Of a DNA stretch of 56,386 bases, positions 45,424 through 53,940 are shown piece by piece. Each line of letters begins with the position of its first letter. Position 1 is the stretch's first letter. The translations under genes were made by a program, and so were the position numbers. The stretch spans positions 269,791 through 326,176 of the forward strand of contig NZ_GL982514.1 of NCBI RefSeq assembly GCF_000220255.1, written 5' to 3'. Below the pieces are notes generated by a model, which saw only the letters and a program-made list of their open reading frames with translations, did not search any database and was not told the DNA's origin. This DNA is from Prevotella pallens ATCC 700821 (GTDB lineage Bacteria > Bacteroidota > Bacteroidia > Bacteroidales > Bacteroidaceae).

Positions 45424-46127
45424 TCAAAATCTGTTTTCTATGTCTTCTGTCAATTCAGATATGCGCAACGAAGATTTATCTTTACCATTCGAGAACTTAT
45501 AAGAGATTGAAAAATAGAGCGTTGGATAATCGTATTGGTTATTAAACGATATAGTATAGCCCTGACGATAGCTAACTCCTTTATATCTTGACGATAAGAG
45601 GTTTAGCCCTGAAACAGTAAGCGACAAGCGTCTGTTCAGCAAAAAATAGCTCATTCCAATGCCTAAATCGTATAGCGGTTCTATAGTGGCTGCAGTTGTT
45701 TGTTTGCGTCCCGTATATCTTTCACATCTACAGAGAACCCATCTGGTTGCGTGCGCACGTGAACAATTTTTCCTTGTACAACAACAGTTTGTAGTTCTTG
45801 GGTGGTTTCTTCTAAAACAATAGAGCCAACATTGTTATTTCCTTCCGTAACGTTTATTTTTTGTCCATGCAGAGCATAACCCACATAGCTTACTCCTAAA
45901 ACATAATCGCCTGCGGGAACAGTAATTGAAAACCTACCATTGTCGTCGGTTATGGTATGTTGATAGATGTCTTGTGTAGACATATCTTTAATTAAGAAAA
46001 CAGAAGCTCCAGCTAAAGTGCCTTTACTATCTTTCACTTCGCCCGAAATAACACTGCTACTATTTTGTGCCGATAGCATAGCAATATTTAAAAATACTGA
46101 CACTACGAATAATAAAAGTCTTTTCAT
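45424..46127 (-). pseudogene. Outer-membrane beta-barrel protein with large internal deletion
   Basis: The first 148 residues are the start of a CarboxypepD-regulatory / outer-membrane beta-barrel family protein: signal peptide MKRLLLFVVSVFLNIAMLSAQ, a carboxypeptidase-like beta-sandwich, and VHVRTQPDGFSVDVKDIRDAN, after which a full protein would continue for some 550 residues. Instead the frame stops at 45681. In another frame, beginning right at the junction (about 45710), comes the C-terminal barrel end (EPLYDLGIGMSYFLLNRR... to 45424). Most of the barrel is missing and the ends are out of frame, so no working receptor can be made. The promoter TAACTTTG (46269-46276) with TTTG at 46296-46299 is intact. 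Confidence 0.85.
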
Positions 46128-46268
46128 ATAAAATAGGTTGATGGGTTATTGTATTTATATTGTCGTACACGTTGTTTTATTCCGTATTAGTAGAACATGG
46201 GTTGCAAGTAATTCATTGTATAATACTAAACAATTCTTGTCTACATAAGATGTAACTATGATTTGCTA

Positions 46269-46299
46269 CAAAGTTAAGAAATAACGCTGATAACACAAA
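46269..46299 (-). promoter_or_regulatory. Intact promoter of the broken outer-membrane gene
   Basis: On the minus strand, TTTG (46296-46299) and TAACTTTG (46269-46276) are spaced by 19 bases. The 575-base gap 46128-46702 otherwise holds only this and the HU-like promoter. Confidence 0.65.
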
Positions 46300-46579
46300 G
46301 AGTAATTCTTTTTTTTTACAATTGGCTAAATTTTAGCAAACAGACTATTACTATTAGCTTACTGTTTATGCATTGTTACTTTTTCACCTTATATATATAG
46401 TAGGCACATAGCATAGCAAGTGCTATGAGAGGAGAGTTTTTTTATGCGATATAACCCCACAGCGTGTGTTATGATACAAATAAGGCACTACCCTTTAATT
46501 TTAAAGCCTCTGAAAGTATAGTAAAATAAGGCATCGCGGAGGTAGCTACAAAACTACCCACAAACAGTTTGTAATTTTC

Positions 46580-46610
46580 TTGCAATCGCTTGTTTTATGT
46601 TGTACCTTTG
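46580..46610 (+). promoter_or_regulatory. Promoter of HU-like gene
   Basis: TTG at 46580-46582 and TACCTTTG at 46603-46610, 20 bases apart, followed by CAAACG. Leader about 85 bases. Confidence 0.7.
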
Positions 46611-46702
46611 CAAACGTAATCAAGATAAACAATATAACAAAACAGAGGGTTAAAGCTCCTAACCTCTAATCTATTAACCAACTTGGAGCATAGTTTTATT
46701 TT

Positions 46703-47164
46703 ATGACAAATAGACCATTAACATTTGTGCTCACAGAGCGCAAGTCTACCCTTGGTAAATTAAAGGGTAAAGTAGTTATTCAGGCACGTCCCACCGGACG
46801 TAAGCGAGTTCATCATCGCAGTTTTTGCACAGAAGTGGCGCATGGCACAACCTTTTCGGGTGCCGAAGTAGAGGCAGTTTTACGCCTTGCCGCTGAAATA
46901 GCAAAACGACACGTGGAGAACGGCGACATAGTAGATTTTGGCGATATTGGAATGCTAACACCATCGTTCAGAAGTAAACTTGTTGATAAGGAGAAAGAAA
47001 CCTTTAACGCAAACCTCCACATTACAAAACCTAAGGTGCGTTTGTTGCCTTCTCGTAAGTATTTTACACTTACCGATGTAAGCTACGAACGTGTAAAGGT
47101 TGGCGACAAGAAAGACGAGAAAACCAAACCAAATTCAGGTTCTGATCCATCGCAACACCCATAA
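46703..47164 (+). CDS. HU-related DNA-binding protein
   Basis: 153 residues. The HU-like fold is read from the N-terminal strand, AEIAKRHVENGDIVDFGDIGMLTPSFRSK and the beta arm that follows, as in the Bacteroidales HU-related family rather than classical 90-residue HU. The last 25 residues are a charged, disordered tail. It probably binds DNA as a dimer in the nucleoid. Start and leader follow from the promoter. It is a single gene ending at a hairpin. Confidence 0.85.
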   Translation: MTNRPLTFVLTERKSTLGKLKGKVVIQARPTGRKRVHHRSFCTEVAHGTTFSGAEVEAVLRLAAEIAKRHVENGDIVDFGDIGMLTPSFRSKLVDKEKETFNANLHITKPKVRLLPSRKYFTLTDVSYERVKVGDKKDEKTKPNSGSDPSQHP

Positions 47165-47179
47165 AATGTTGTAGAACCT

Positions 47180-47235
47180 AAACAATTGTAGTGCCGACAC
47201 CGATGCGTGAAACGTTTGTTTTCACGCATCGTTTT
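47180..47235 (+). terminator. Terminator after HU-like gene, hairpin repeat copy 2
   Basis: A perfect 12-base stem, CGATGCGTGAAA (47201-47212) with TTTCACGCATCG (47220-47231), is followed by TTTTCG. Its flank and loop match the hairpin at 45.3 kb, with paired substitutions in the stem. Confidence 0.75.
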
Positions 47236-47314
47236 CGTCAGAATATACGTGTGCTAATGAGTTCGGTTTAAACAAGCATTTGTCGCTCACAATTCATATA
47301 TTAGAAAATAAAAA

Positions 47315-47346
47315 GAGCTGAAACTACACTTAGCAGGTTTCAGCTC
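47315..47346. terminator. Bidirectional terminator between HU-like and DUF3127 genes
   Basis: A perfect 10-base stem, GAGCTGAAAC / GTTTCAGCTC, with A-rich sequence on the left and CTTTTGTTTG on the right can stop both convergent genes. Confidence 0.75.
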
Positions 47347-47394
47347 CTTTTGTTTGTTATAAGTACTATTGGAATCTCTAACCAAATTGTTTTA

Positions 47395-47796
47395 TTAGAA
47401 TGGTAGGTCGTCGGCATCGCTACCCGATGTAGTAGGAGGGAATGGAGCCTGACTACCGCCTGCAGGTGCTTGTGTTCCTTGAGTTGGTGTAGCTGAAGCA
47501 GGTGATCCTGCAGCTTGTACAGCCGCTGCGTCTACTCTCTGAATATTCCAAGCACGAATATTGTTGAACCATCTACCTTGATATTCGTGTGCATCGACAT
47601 CGAAGCTGACGATGATTTCTTCGCCTGCTTTTATTGCGAATTGGTCTATACGGTCGGCACCAAATATATCGAATACCATCTTTTTAGGATATTGGTCGTG
47701 GGTTTCTATTACATACTGTTGTGATTTCCATGGTCCACGTGCTGATGTTCCTTCGCGTGGTTCCATTACAACGATAACTCTACCTTGTAGTTCCAT
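47395..47796 (-). CDS. DUF3127 protein with SSB-type C-terminal tip
   Basis: 133 residues. Residues 1-90 are an OB-fold-like DUF3127 domain (GRVIVVMEPREGTSARGPWKSQQYVIET, FDVDAHEYQGRWFNNIRAW). A flexible Ala/Thr/Pro/Gly linker follows, ending in DADDLPF, very like the DDIPF tip by which SSB recruits its partner enzymes. It is not the classical SSB, but the layout suggests a single-strand DNA binding role. It is convergent with the HU-like gene and divergent from dnaN. Confidence 0.82.
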   Translation of the reverse strand: MELQGRVIVVMEPREGTSARGPWKSQQYVIETHDQYPKKMVFDIFGADRIDQFAIKAGEEIIVSFDVDAHEYQGRWFNNIRAWNIQRVDAAAVQAAGSPASATPTQGTQAPAGGSQAPFPPTTSGSDADDLPF

Positions 47797-47963
47797 GTTA
47801 TATATTTTGCAGTTTTATTAATAAAATTGTTTTTTTATATCACACTATTTTAAAGTAGGCATACAACTCTGTTAGACTGTTTAACACCAACTGTTGCCCA
47901 TTAGTATTATATCTGCGAAATTACTAAAATAGTTCTAAAAACAGAAACTTTTAGCTTTAAATT

Positions 47964-47994
47964 TTGTCTTTCACACAGTTTTTTCGTATTTTTG
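47964..47994 (+). promoter_or_regulatory. Promoter of dnaN
   Basis: TTG at 47964-47966 and TATTTTTG at 47987-47994 with a 20-base spacer. Leader about 95 bases. Confidence 0.7.
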
Positions 47995-48093
47995 TACGAT
48001 GAAGAGCGAATTTTGAGAATATCCATAACGTCTCTTTAGTCGTATTTGGTGCGGCAAAAGAATATGAATTACAATTAAAAATATATAGAACTA

Positions 48094-49218
48094 ATGAGAT
48101 TTACCATTTCAAGCACTGCCCTAAGTAGCAGGTTACTGTCGCTTTCGCGTGTTATTAACAGCAAGAACACGTTACCAATATTAAACTGTTTTGTATTTGA
48201 AGTACAGAACGGACAGCTTACAATTACTGCATCAGATAGCGAAAATGTTGTCTGTATGTCAATGAACCTTGATTCGCTTGAGGGTGAAGGAAAGTTTGCT
48301 GTAAACAACCAAAACATTCTTGATGCTGTAAAGGAATTGCCCGAACAGCCATTGACGATAGACGTAAATATGGACGAGCATACTATTTATGTTAGCTATC
48401 AGAACGGTTCGTATAACTTTCCTGTTATAGAAGCTGACGACTTTCCAATACCTCAGCCGCTCTCAACCGATAAGATTACTATTACGCTGAGTGCAGAAAT
48501 CTTAATTGATAATATTACACGTTCGTTATTTGCAACAGCACAAGACGAACTACACCCTGTAATGAATGGTATCTACTTTGATTTGAAGCCAGACGGATTG
48601 GCAGTAGTAGCTACCGATGGACATAAGTTGGTGCGCAACAGAGTATTCTCTGTAACGAACGAAGTTCCTGCATCATTCATATTACCAAAGAAACCAGCTA
48701 CTTTGTTAAAGGGATTTATTTCAAAAGATAGTAGCGATGTAGTTATTAGTTTTGATGCTCGCTCTGCTGAAATTTCTTTTGGTGAGGGTAATTTAATTTG
48801 CCGACTTATTGACGGGAAATATCCTAACTATAATAGTGTAATTCCAGAAAATAATCCATATCAGATTATAATAGACCGCAAATCGTTCATTGGTGCAGTT
48901 CGTCGTGTGTTACCATTTGCAAGCGATTCTTCGCAATTGGTTCGCTTCCATATTGCAAACGGACAATTAGACTTGAGTGCCGAAGATATAGACTTCTCTA
49001 CAAGTGCAAAAGAAAGTATGACTTGTACGTACGAAGGAAATCCAATGAGCATAGGTTTTAAAGGTAGTTCTATCTTAGAAATATTAAATAATTTGCAGAG
49101 CGACGAAGTAAACATACAATTGGCTGACCCCTCACGAGCAGGTATTATTGTGCCAGCCGAGCAACCAGAAGGCGAAAACGTGCTAATGCTTGTTATGCCT
49201 GTATTGCTCAACGATTAA
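48094..49218 (+). CDS. dnaN: DNA polymerase III beta subunit (sliding clamp)
   Basis: 374 residues, the standard length. The three clamp domains and the hydrophobic partner-binding region are recognisable (RPVL.G-like MNGIYFDL, LVATDGHKL, and the C-terminal MLVMPVLLND end). It loads onto DNA as a dimer and tethers polymerase III. Here it is the first of a conserved Bacteroidales run but is followed by a hairpin before the exonuclease gene. Confidence 0.96.
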   Translation: MRFTISSTALSSRLLSLSRVINSKNTLPILNCFVFEVQNGQLTITASDSENVVCMSMNLDSLEGEGKFAVNNQNILDAVKELPEQPLTIDVNMDEHTIYVSYQNGSYNFPVIEADDFPIPQPLSTDKITITLSAEILIDNITRSLFATAQDELHPVMNGIYFDLKPDGLAVVATDGHKLVRNRVFSVTNEVPASFILPKKPATLLKGFISKDSSDVVISFDARSAEISFGEGNLICRLIDGKYPNYNSVIPENNPYQIIIDRKSFIGAVRRVLPFASDSSQLVRFHIANGQLDLSAEDIDFSTSAKESMTCTYEGNPMSIGFKGSSILEILNNLQSDEVNIQLADPSRAGIIVPAEQPEGENVLMLVMPVLLND

Positions 49219-49234
49219 TTAAATTTGATAATAG

Positions 49235-49268
49235 ATGTGGGCAGATTTTACATTAAGTCTGCCCACAT
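49235..49268 (+). terminator. Hairpin after dnaN
   Basis: A perfect 11-base stem, ATGTGGGCAGA / TCTGCCCACAT, lies 16 bases past the stop. No T-tract follows, so read-through into the next gene is likely. Confidence 0.5.
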
Positions 49269-49321
49269 ACATTATAATATATATATCCCCCATATACATT
49301 ATATAATATATAGTACAGAGA

Positions 49322-50176
49322 ATGTCATTAAATTTAAAGAAGCCATTAATTGTCTTCGATCTTGAAACGACTGGTCTTGACTTAGTAAAAGATCGCATTA
49401 TACAATTGTCGTACATAAAGATTTCGCCCAATGGGAACGAAGAAAGAGAAAACTTTTATATTAACCCAGAAAAAGAAATACCACACGAAGTGGAAGAACT
49501 TACGGGCATAACAAACGAAGATGTAGCTAATGCACCAACATTTAAAGAGAAAGCTGCTGAACTGGCTAATAAGTTTAAGGGCTGCGATTTTGCTGGTTTT
49601 AACTCTAATCGTTTCGACATTCCTCTATTGGCAGAAGAATTTTTAAGAGCTGGCGTTGATTTCGATTTCTCAAAATGCCGCCTTATAGATGCACAAAACA
49701 TTTATCACAAGATGGAACGACGCAATCTTGCTGCAGCATACGAGTATTATTGTGGGAGAAAGATGGAAGATGACTTTGCGGCTCATAGGGCTGACGAAGA
49801 TACCGAAGCAACATGGCGCGTTTTGCAGGGACAAGTAAATATGTACTCTGAAGAAAATCAAACTAATCCAGAGCGTATATTAAAAAACGATATGGACGAA
49901 CTGGCTGAGTTTTCGCGAATGAACGATAATGTAGACTTTGCAGGACGTATAGTTTGGAAAGACGTAACCGACAAAGATGGTAACGTGTTGCTCGATGAAA
50001 ATGGTAAACCTCGTCGCCACGAAGTGTTCAATTTTGGGAAGTATCGTGGTTGGGACGTTGCAGAGGTATTGCACAGAGATCCAGGCTTCTATAGTTGGAT
50101 GCTTGCAAGCGACTTTACTTATAATACAAAACAAGTGCTCACACGTATTCGCCTCCGCGAATTCAACAACCGATAA
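49322..50176 (+). CDS. DEDDh 3'-5' exonuclease with extra C-terminal domain
   Basis: 284 residues. The exonuclease domain (about 1-175) has ExoI DLETTGLD, ExoII FNSNRFDIPLL and ExoIII HRADEDTEAT, the DnaQ (epsilon) set. A C-terminal segment (about 205-280, FNFGKYRGWDVAEVLHRDPGFYSWML) is of the type found in exonuclease X-like proteins. It sits after dnaN and 2 bases before coaBC, so it is likely a proofreading or repair nuclease tied to the clamp; which one is not certain. Confidence 0.9.
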   Translation: MSLNLKKPLIVFDLETTGLDLVKDRIIQLSYIKISPNGNEERENFYINPEKEIPHEVEELTGITNEDVANAPTFKEKAAELANKFKGCDFAGFNSNRFDIPLLAEEFLRAGVDFDFSKCRLIDAQNIYHKMERRNLAAAYEYYCGRKMEDDFAAHRADEDTEATWRVLQGQVNMYSEENQTNPERILKNDMDELAEFSRMNDNVDFAGRIVWKDVTDKDGNVLLDENGKPRRHEVFNFGKYRGWDVAEVLHRDPGFYSWMLASDFTYNTKQVLTRIRLREFNNR

Positions 50177-50178
50177 CT

Positions 50179-51381
50179 ATGTTGAAAGGAAAAAGAATAG
50201 TTCTGGGCATCACAGGGTCTATTGCTGCCTACAAGAGTTGCCTTATTATTCGGCAACTTGTTAAACAAGGAGCCGAAGTTCAGGTGGTTATAACTCCCAG
50301 TGGAAAAGAATTTATTACCCCCATTACATTGTCGGCACTCACACAAAAGCCAGTCATAAGCGATTTCTTTTCTCAGCGTGATGGCACGTGGCATTCGCAC
50401 GTTGATTTAGGTTTATGGGCTGATGCTATGCTGATAGCCCCTTGCACTGCAGCAACATTGGGAAAAATGTGCCATGGCATTGCCGACAATATGCTTGTTA
50501 CCACCTATTTATCAATGAAAGCTCCTGTATTTGTTGCTCCGGCAATGGACCTCGATATGTACAAACACCCTGCAACGCAAGAGAACATAAATATATTGAA
50601 GAGTAGGGGAAACTACATAATAGAGGCTGCGAGTGGCTTCTTGGCAAGTGGTTTGGAAGGTAAAGGCAGAATGGAAGAGCCTGAAACTATTGTAGCTTGT
50701 TTAGAGCAATATTTTAATAATGCTATAGATGAAAAACACGATTTAAACGGAAAACATATTCTAATAACTGCAGGACCAACATACGAAAAGATAGATCCTG
50801 TGCGTTTTATAGGCAACTACTCGTCTGGAAAGATGGGCTTTGCGCTTGCTGAAGAATGTTACAAACGTGGCGCAAATGTTACACTTGTGGCTGGTCCTGT
50901 TCACATAACGTGTTCGGAAGGTATAAACCGCATAGATGTAGAGAGCTGCGAACAAATGTATGCAGCGTGCACACAAGTATTTCCAAATGCAGATGCTGCT
51001 ATCTTGTGTGCTGCTGTATCCGACTTTAAACCGATGCGTTTCTCCGATACGAAAATAAAGCGCGAAAAGGATAATCTGCACATTGAATTACAGCCTACGC
51101 ACGATATAGCTGCTACATTGGGACAACAAAAAACACCCCAGCAACGTATTGTGGCATTCGCTTTGGAAACCAACAACGAAGAGGCTAATGCATTAGCAAA
51201 ATTAGAGAGAAAGAACGCCGACTTTATTGTGCTAAACTCTACACGAAATGTTGGTACAACTTTCCAGTCGGACGACAATCAGATAACGATTATTTCGAAA
51301 AGAGAAAAGAAAGAGTATGAAAAGAAATGCAAACGGTTGGTGGCTCACGACATTATTAATGAGTTGGTTTCTATTCTTTAG
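50179..51381 (+). CDS. coaBC: Bifunctional CoaBC
   Basis: 400 residues. CoaC (about 1-185) has GITGSIAAYKS, the FMN site and MDLDMYKHPAT; CoaB (about 190-400) has ITAGPTYEKIDPVRFIGNYSSGKMG and the C-terminal KKCKRLVAHDI. It joins cysteine to 4'-phosphopantothenate and decarboxylates the product, the middle of CoA synthesis. The downstream gene begins 65 bases before its stop. Confidence 0.96.
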   Translation: MLKGKRIVLGITGSIAAYKSCLIIRQLVKQGAEVQVVITPSGKEFITPITLSALTQKPVISDFFSQRDGTWHSHVDLGLWADAMLIAPCTAATLGKMCHGIADNMLVTTYLSMKAPVFVAPAMDLDMYKHPATQENINILKSRGNYIIEAASGFLASGLEGKGRMEEPETIVACLEQYFNNAIDEKHDLNGKHILITAGPTYEKIDPVRFIGNYSSGKMGFALAEECYKRGANVTLVAGPVHITCSEGINRIDVESCEQMYAACTQVFPNADAAILCAAVSDFKPMRFSDTKIKREKDNLHIELQPTHDIAATLGQQKTPQQRIVAFALETNNEEANALAKLERKNADFIVLNSTRNVGTTFQSDDNQITIISKREKKEYEKKCKRLVAHDIINELVSIL

Positions 51382-52243
51382 CAACACCACTGTAGCGCAA
51401 GAACTACAAGCCAAAATAACCATCAACCATAATCAAATACAAGGAACCGATAAGTCGGTATTCGAAAATTTGCAACAAACTCTCGAACAGTTTGTAAACG
51501 AACGTCAATGGACTAATCTTAAGTTCCAGAAGAACGAAAGAATTGTTTGTAACTTTAATATCACAGTAACTAAGTACGATGCAAGCAACAACGCATTTAC
51601 TTGCACTGCACTTATACAAGCAAACCGACCTGTGTATAACTCCGCATACACATCTACTTTGTTTAATTTTAAAGACGGAGACTTCAATTTTGAGTTTGCT
51701 CAGTTCGACCAGATTGAGTTCAACGAGGAAACTATCAACAATCAGCTTACTGCTCTTTTTGCGTATTATGCCTATCTCATTATAGGGATAGACCTCGACT
51801 CGTTTTCACCAATGGGTGGCGACGACGTACTACAGCGTTGCATGAATCTTACCAACAATGCGCAGAACTTAAGTTTCACGGGCTGGAAAGCATTCGAAAA
51901 TTCAAAAAACAGATTTGCCATTATCAACGATTATATTGATGGAGGAATGAAACCATTCCGACAGCTGCAATACGACTACTATCGCACAGGATTAGACGAA
52001 ATGGCAAACAGTGTGGAACGAGGCAGAACCAACATAACTACTGCTTTGCAAAACGACTTGAAAAAAGCACACGAAGATAAACCTATGAGTATGTGGCCTC
52101 AAATTTGGACAGACTATAAGAAAGACGAATTGGCGAATATATACAACAAAAAAGGGACACAAAAAGAAAAAGAATCGGTCTACGACATTCTTTTTAGCAT
52201 TAACGCTAGTCAGAATGCTACGTGGGACAAGATTAAACAATAA
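51317..52243 (+). CDS. DUF4835 secreted protein
   Basis: 308 residues with a signal peptide (about 1-27, ending TVAQ). It is recognised by position and sequence as the DUF4835 family that sits between coaBC and recN in Bacteroidales. The start overlaps coaBC by 65 bases; a later start would cut the signal peptide. The region around residues 155-165 (IIGIDLDSFSPMGGDD) is conserved-looking. The function is not known to me with certainty; it is probably periplasmic or outer-membrane associated. Confidence 0.83.
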   Translation: MKRNANGWWLTTLLMSWFLFFSNTTVAQELQAKITINHNQIQGTDKSVFENLQQTLEQFVNERQWTNLKFQKNERIVCNFNITVTKYDASNNAFTCTALIQANRPVYNSAYTSTLFNFKDGDFNFEFAQFDQIEFNEETINNQLTALFAYYAYLIIGIDLDSFSPMGGDDVLQRCMNLTNNAQNLSFTGWKAFENSKNRFAIINDYIDGGMKPFRQLQYDYYRTGLDEMANSVERGRTNITTALQNDLKKAHEDKPMSMWPQIWTDYKKDELANIYNKKGTQKEKESVYDILFSINASQNATWDKIKQ

Positions 52244-52255
52244 TACAAAAACAAT

Positions 52256-53926
52256 ATGCTGAAGCATCTATATATAAAGAATTTTACGTTAATAGACCAA
52301 TTGGATATCGACTTCTACAATGGATTTTCTGTAATAAGTGGCGAAACTGGAGCAGGAAAAAGTATTATTCTTGGAGCCATTGGATTGCTGTTGGGTAATA
52401 GGGCTGATAGCAAACAAATAAAACAAGGTGAAAAGAAATGCGTAATAGAAGCAACATTCTCTTTAACTAAAAATGCTTTCGAAGACTTCTTTGCCGAAAA
52501 CAATATCGATTTCGATTCTAACGAAACTATTCTACGACGAGAAATTAGCAGCAACGGAAAGTCGCGTGCATTTATTAACGACACACCTGTGCCGCTTAAC
52601 TTAATGCGCGAATTGGGCGACCAACTTGTGGATATACATTCGCAACACCAAAACTTGCTATTGCAAAAAGAAGATTTCCAGCTGAATGTTATAGATATTT
52701 TGGCAGATAACGATAAAGAACGCATTGCTTACGCAACCTCCTTTAAAGCGTATAAAGATGCCGAACGCAAATTGGCAGAAATTAAAAAACAATTGAAAGA
52801 GAGTTCGGAAAACGAAGAATTTACACGCTTCCAGTATGAAGAAATTGCAAGTGCAAACTTACAAGATGGACTACAAGAGGAGTTGGAAGCTGAGGCTAAA
52901 ACTCTTACGCACGCAGAAGATATTAAGTCGTCGCTGTTTAGTGCAGACAATCTCTTGAATGGCGAGGAAACTGGTGCCGTACAACAATTAAGGTCTGCTA
53001 CCGACAATTTGGCTAATATAACAGCTGTTTTCCCGAAAGCTAACGAACTGAATACACGTTTAGACTCCGTGTATATTGAGATAAAAGACATTGCAGAGGA
53101 AGTTAGCAGAGCTGCTGCCGATATTGATTTCGATCCCAACAGATTAGATTTTATCAACGAACAGTTAGATAAGATATACCATCTCGAAAAGAAATTCCAC
53201 GTAGAAACTATTGCCGAATTACTCGAAATACAAGCCAACTTGAAACTTAAGTTGGACAGTATAGACAACAGCGACGAATTGCTGAAAGATGCCGAACAAA
53301 CGCTTGTTGCAAAACAAACCGACTGTGCAAAACAAGCGGCTATACTAACCAAAGGACGAGAAAAAACTGCAAAAACTATTCAGAAAGAAATGAAAGAAAA
53401 ACTCATACCAATGGGCATTCCCAATGTGCAGTTCGATATACAGTTCGAGGCGAAGCCACTTGCTGACGATGGAGCAGACAAGGTGCAATTTCTTTTCTCT
53501 GCAAATCGCAACAGTCCGTTGCAACCCATAGCACAAGTTGCATCGGGTGGCGAAATAGCGCGTGTAATGCTGTCGCTTAAAGCTATGATAAGTGGAGCGG
53601 TTAAACTTCCTACCATTATTTTCGATGAGATAGATACTGGCGTTAGTGGAAAAATTGCACAGCAAATGGCATTTGTTATGCGCCAAATGGGTAGCAACAA
53701 TAAACAAGTTATTTCTATTACCCACCTACCACAAATAGCTGCTTTGGGCACAACGCACTATAAGGTAGAGAAACACGACTCTGCTACTGGAACTACCAGC
53801 AAATTGCGCAAGCTAACAAGCGAAGAACGTGTTGCAGAAATAGCACAAATGTTGTCTGGTTCTGACGTGTCAGAGGCTGCACTACAGAATGCACGCGAAC
53901 TAATAAACAGTAATCAACCATCGTAA
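52256..53926 (+). CDS. recN: DNA repair protein RecN
   Basis: 556 residues. An SMC-like ATPase with Walker A GETGAGKSIILGAIG near residue 28 and a long coiled-coil middle. At the C-terminus are the signature (ASGGEIARVMLSLK) and Walker B (TIIFDEIDTGVSGK) motifs. It bridges DNA at double-strand breaks. It starts 12 bases after the DUF4835 stop, in the same transcript. Confidence 0.96.
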   Translation: MLKHLYIKNFTLIDQLDIDFYNGFSVISGETGAGKSIILGAIGLLLGNRADSKQIKQGEKKCVIEATFSLTKNAFEDFFAENNIDFDSNETILRREISSNGKSRAFINDTPVPLNLMRELGDQLVDIHSQHQNLLLQKEDFQLNVIDILADNDKERIAYATSFKAYKDAERKLAEIKKQLKESSENEEFTRFQYEEIASANLQDGLQEELEAEAKTLTHAEDIKSSLFSADNLLNGEETGAVQQLRSATDNLANITAVFPKANELNTRLDSVYIEIKDIAEEVSRAAADIDFDPNRLDFINEQLDKIYHLEKKFHVETIAELLEIQANLKLKLDSIDNSDELLKDAEQTLVAKQTDCAKQAAILTKGREKTAKTIQKEMKEKLIPMGIPNVQFDIQFEAKPLADDGADKVQFLFSANRNSPLQPIAQVASGGEIARVMLSLKAMISGAVKLPTIIFDEIDTGVSGKIAQQMAFVMRQMGSNNKQVISITHLPQIAALGTTHYKVEKHDSATGTTSKLRKLTSEERVAEIAQMLSGSDVSEAALQNARELINSNQPS

Positions 53927-53940
53927 ACGAATATAAAAGT

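Noticed and set aside
52729..53352. 207-residue minus-strand protein opposite recN
   Set aside because: Ser/Leu-rich shadow of the recN coiled-coil region.
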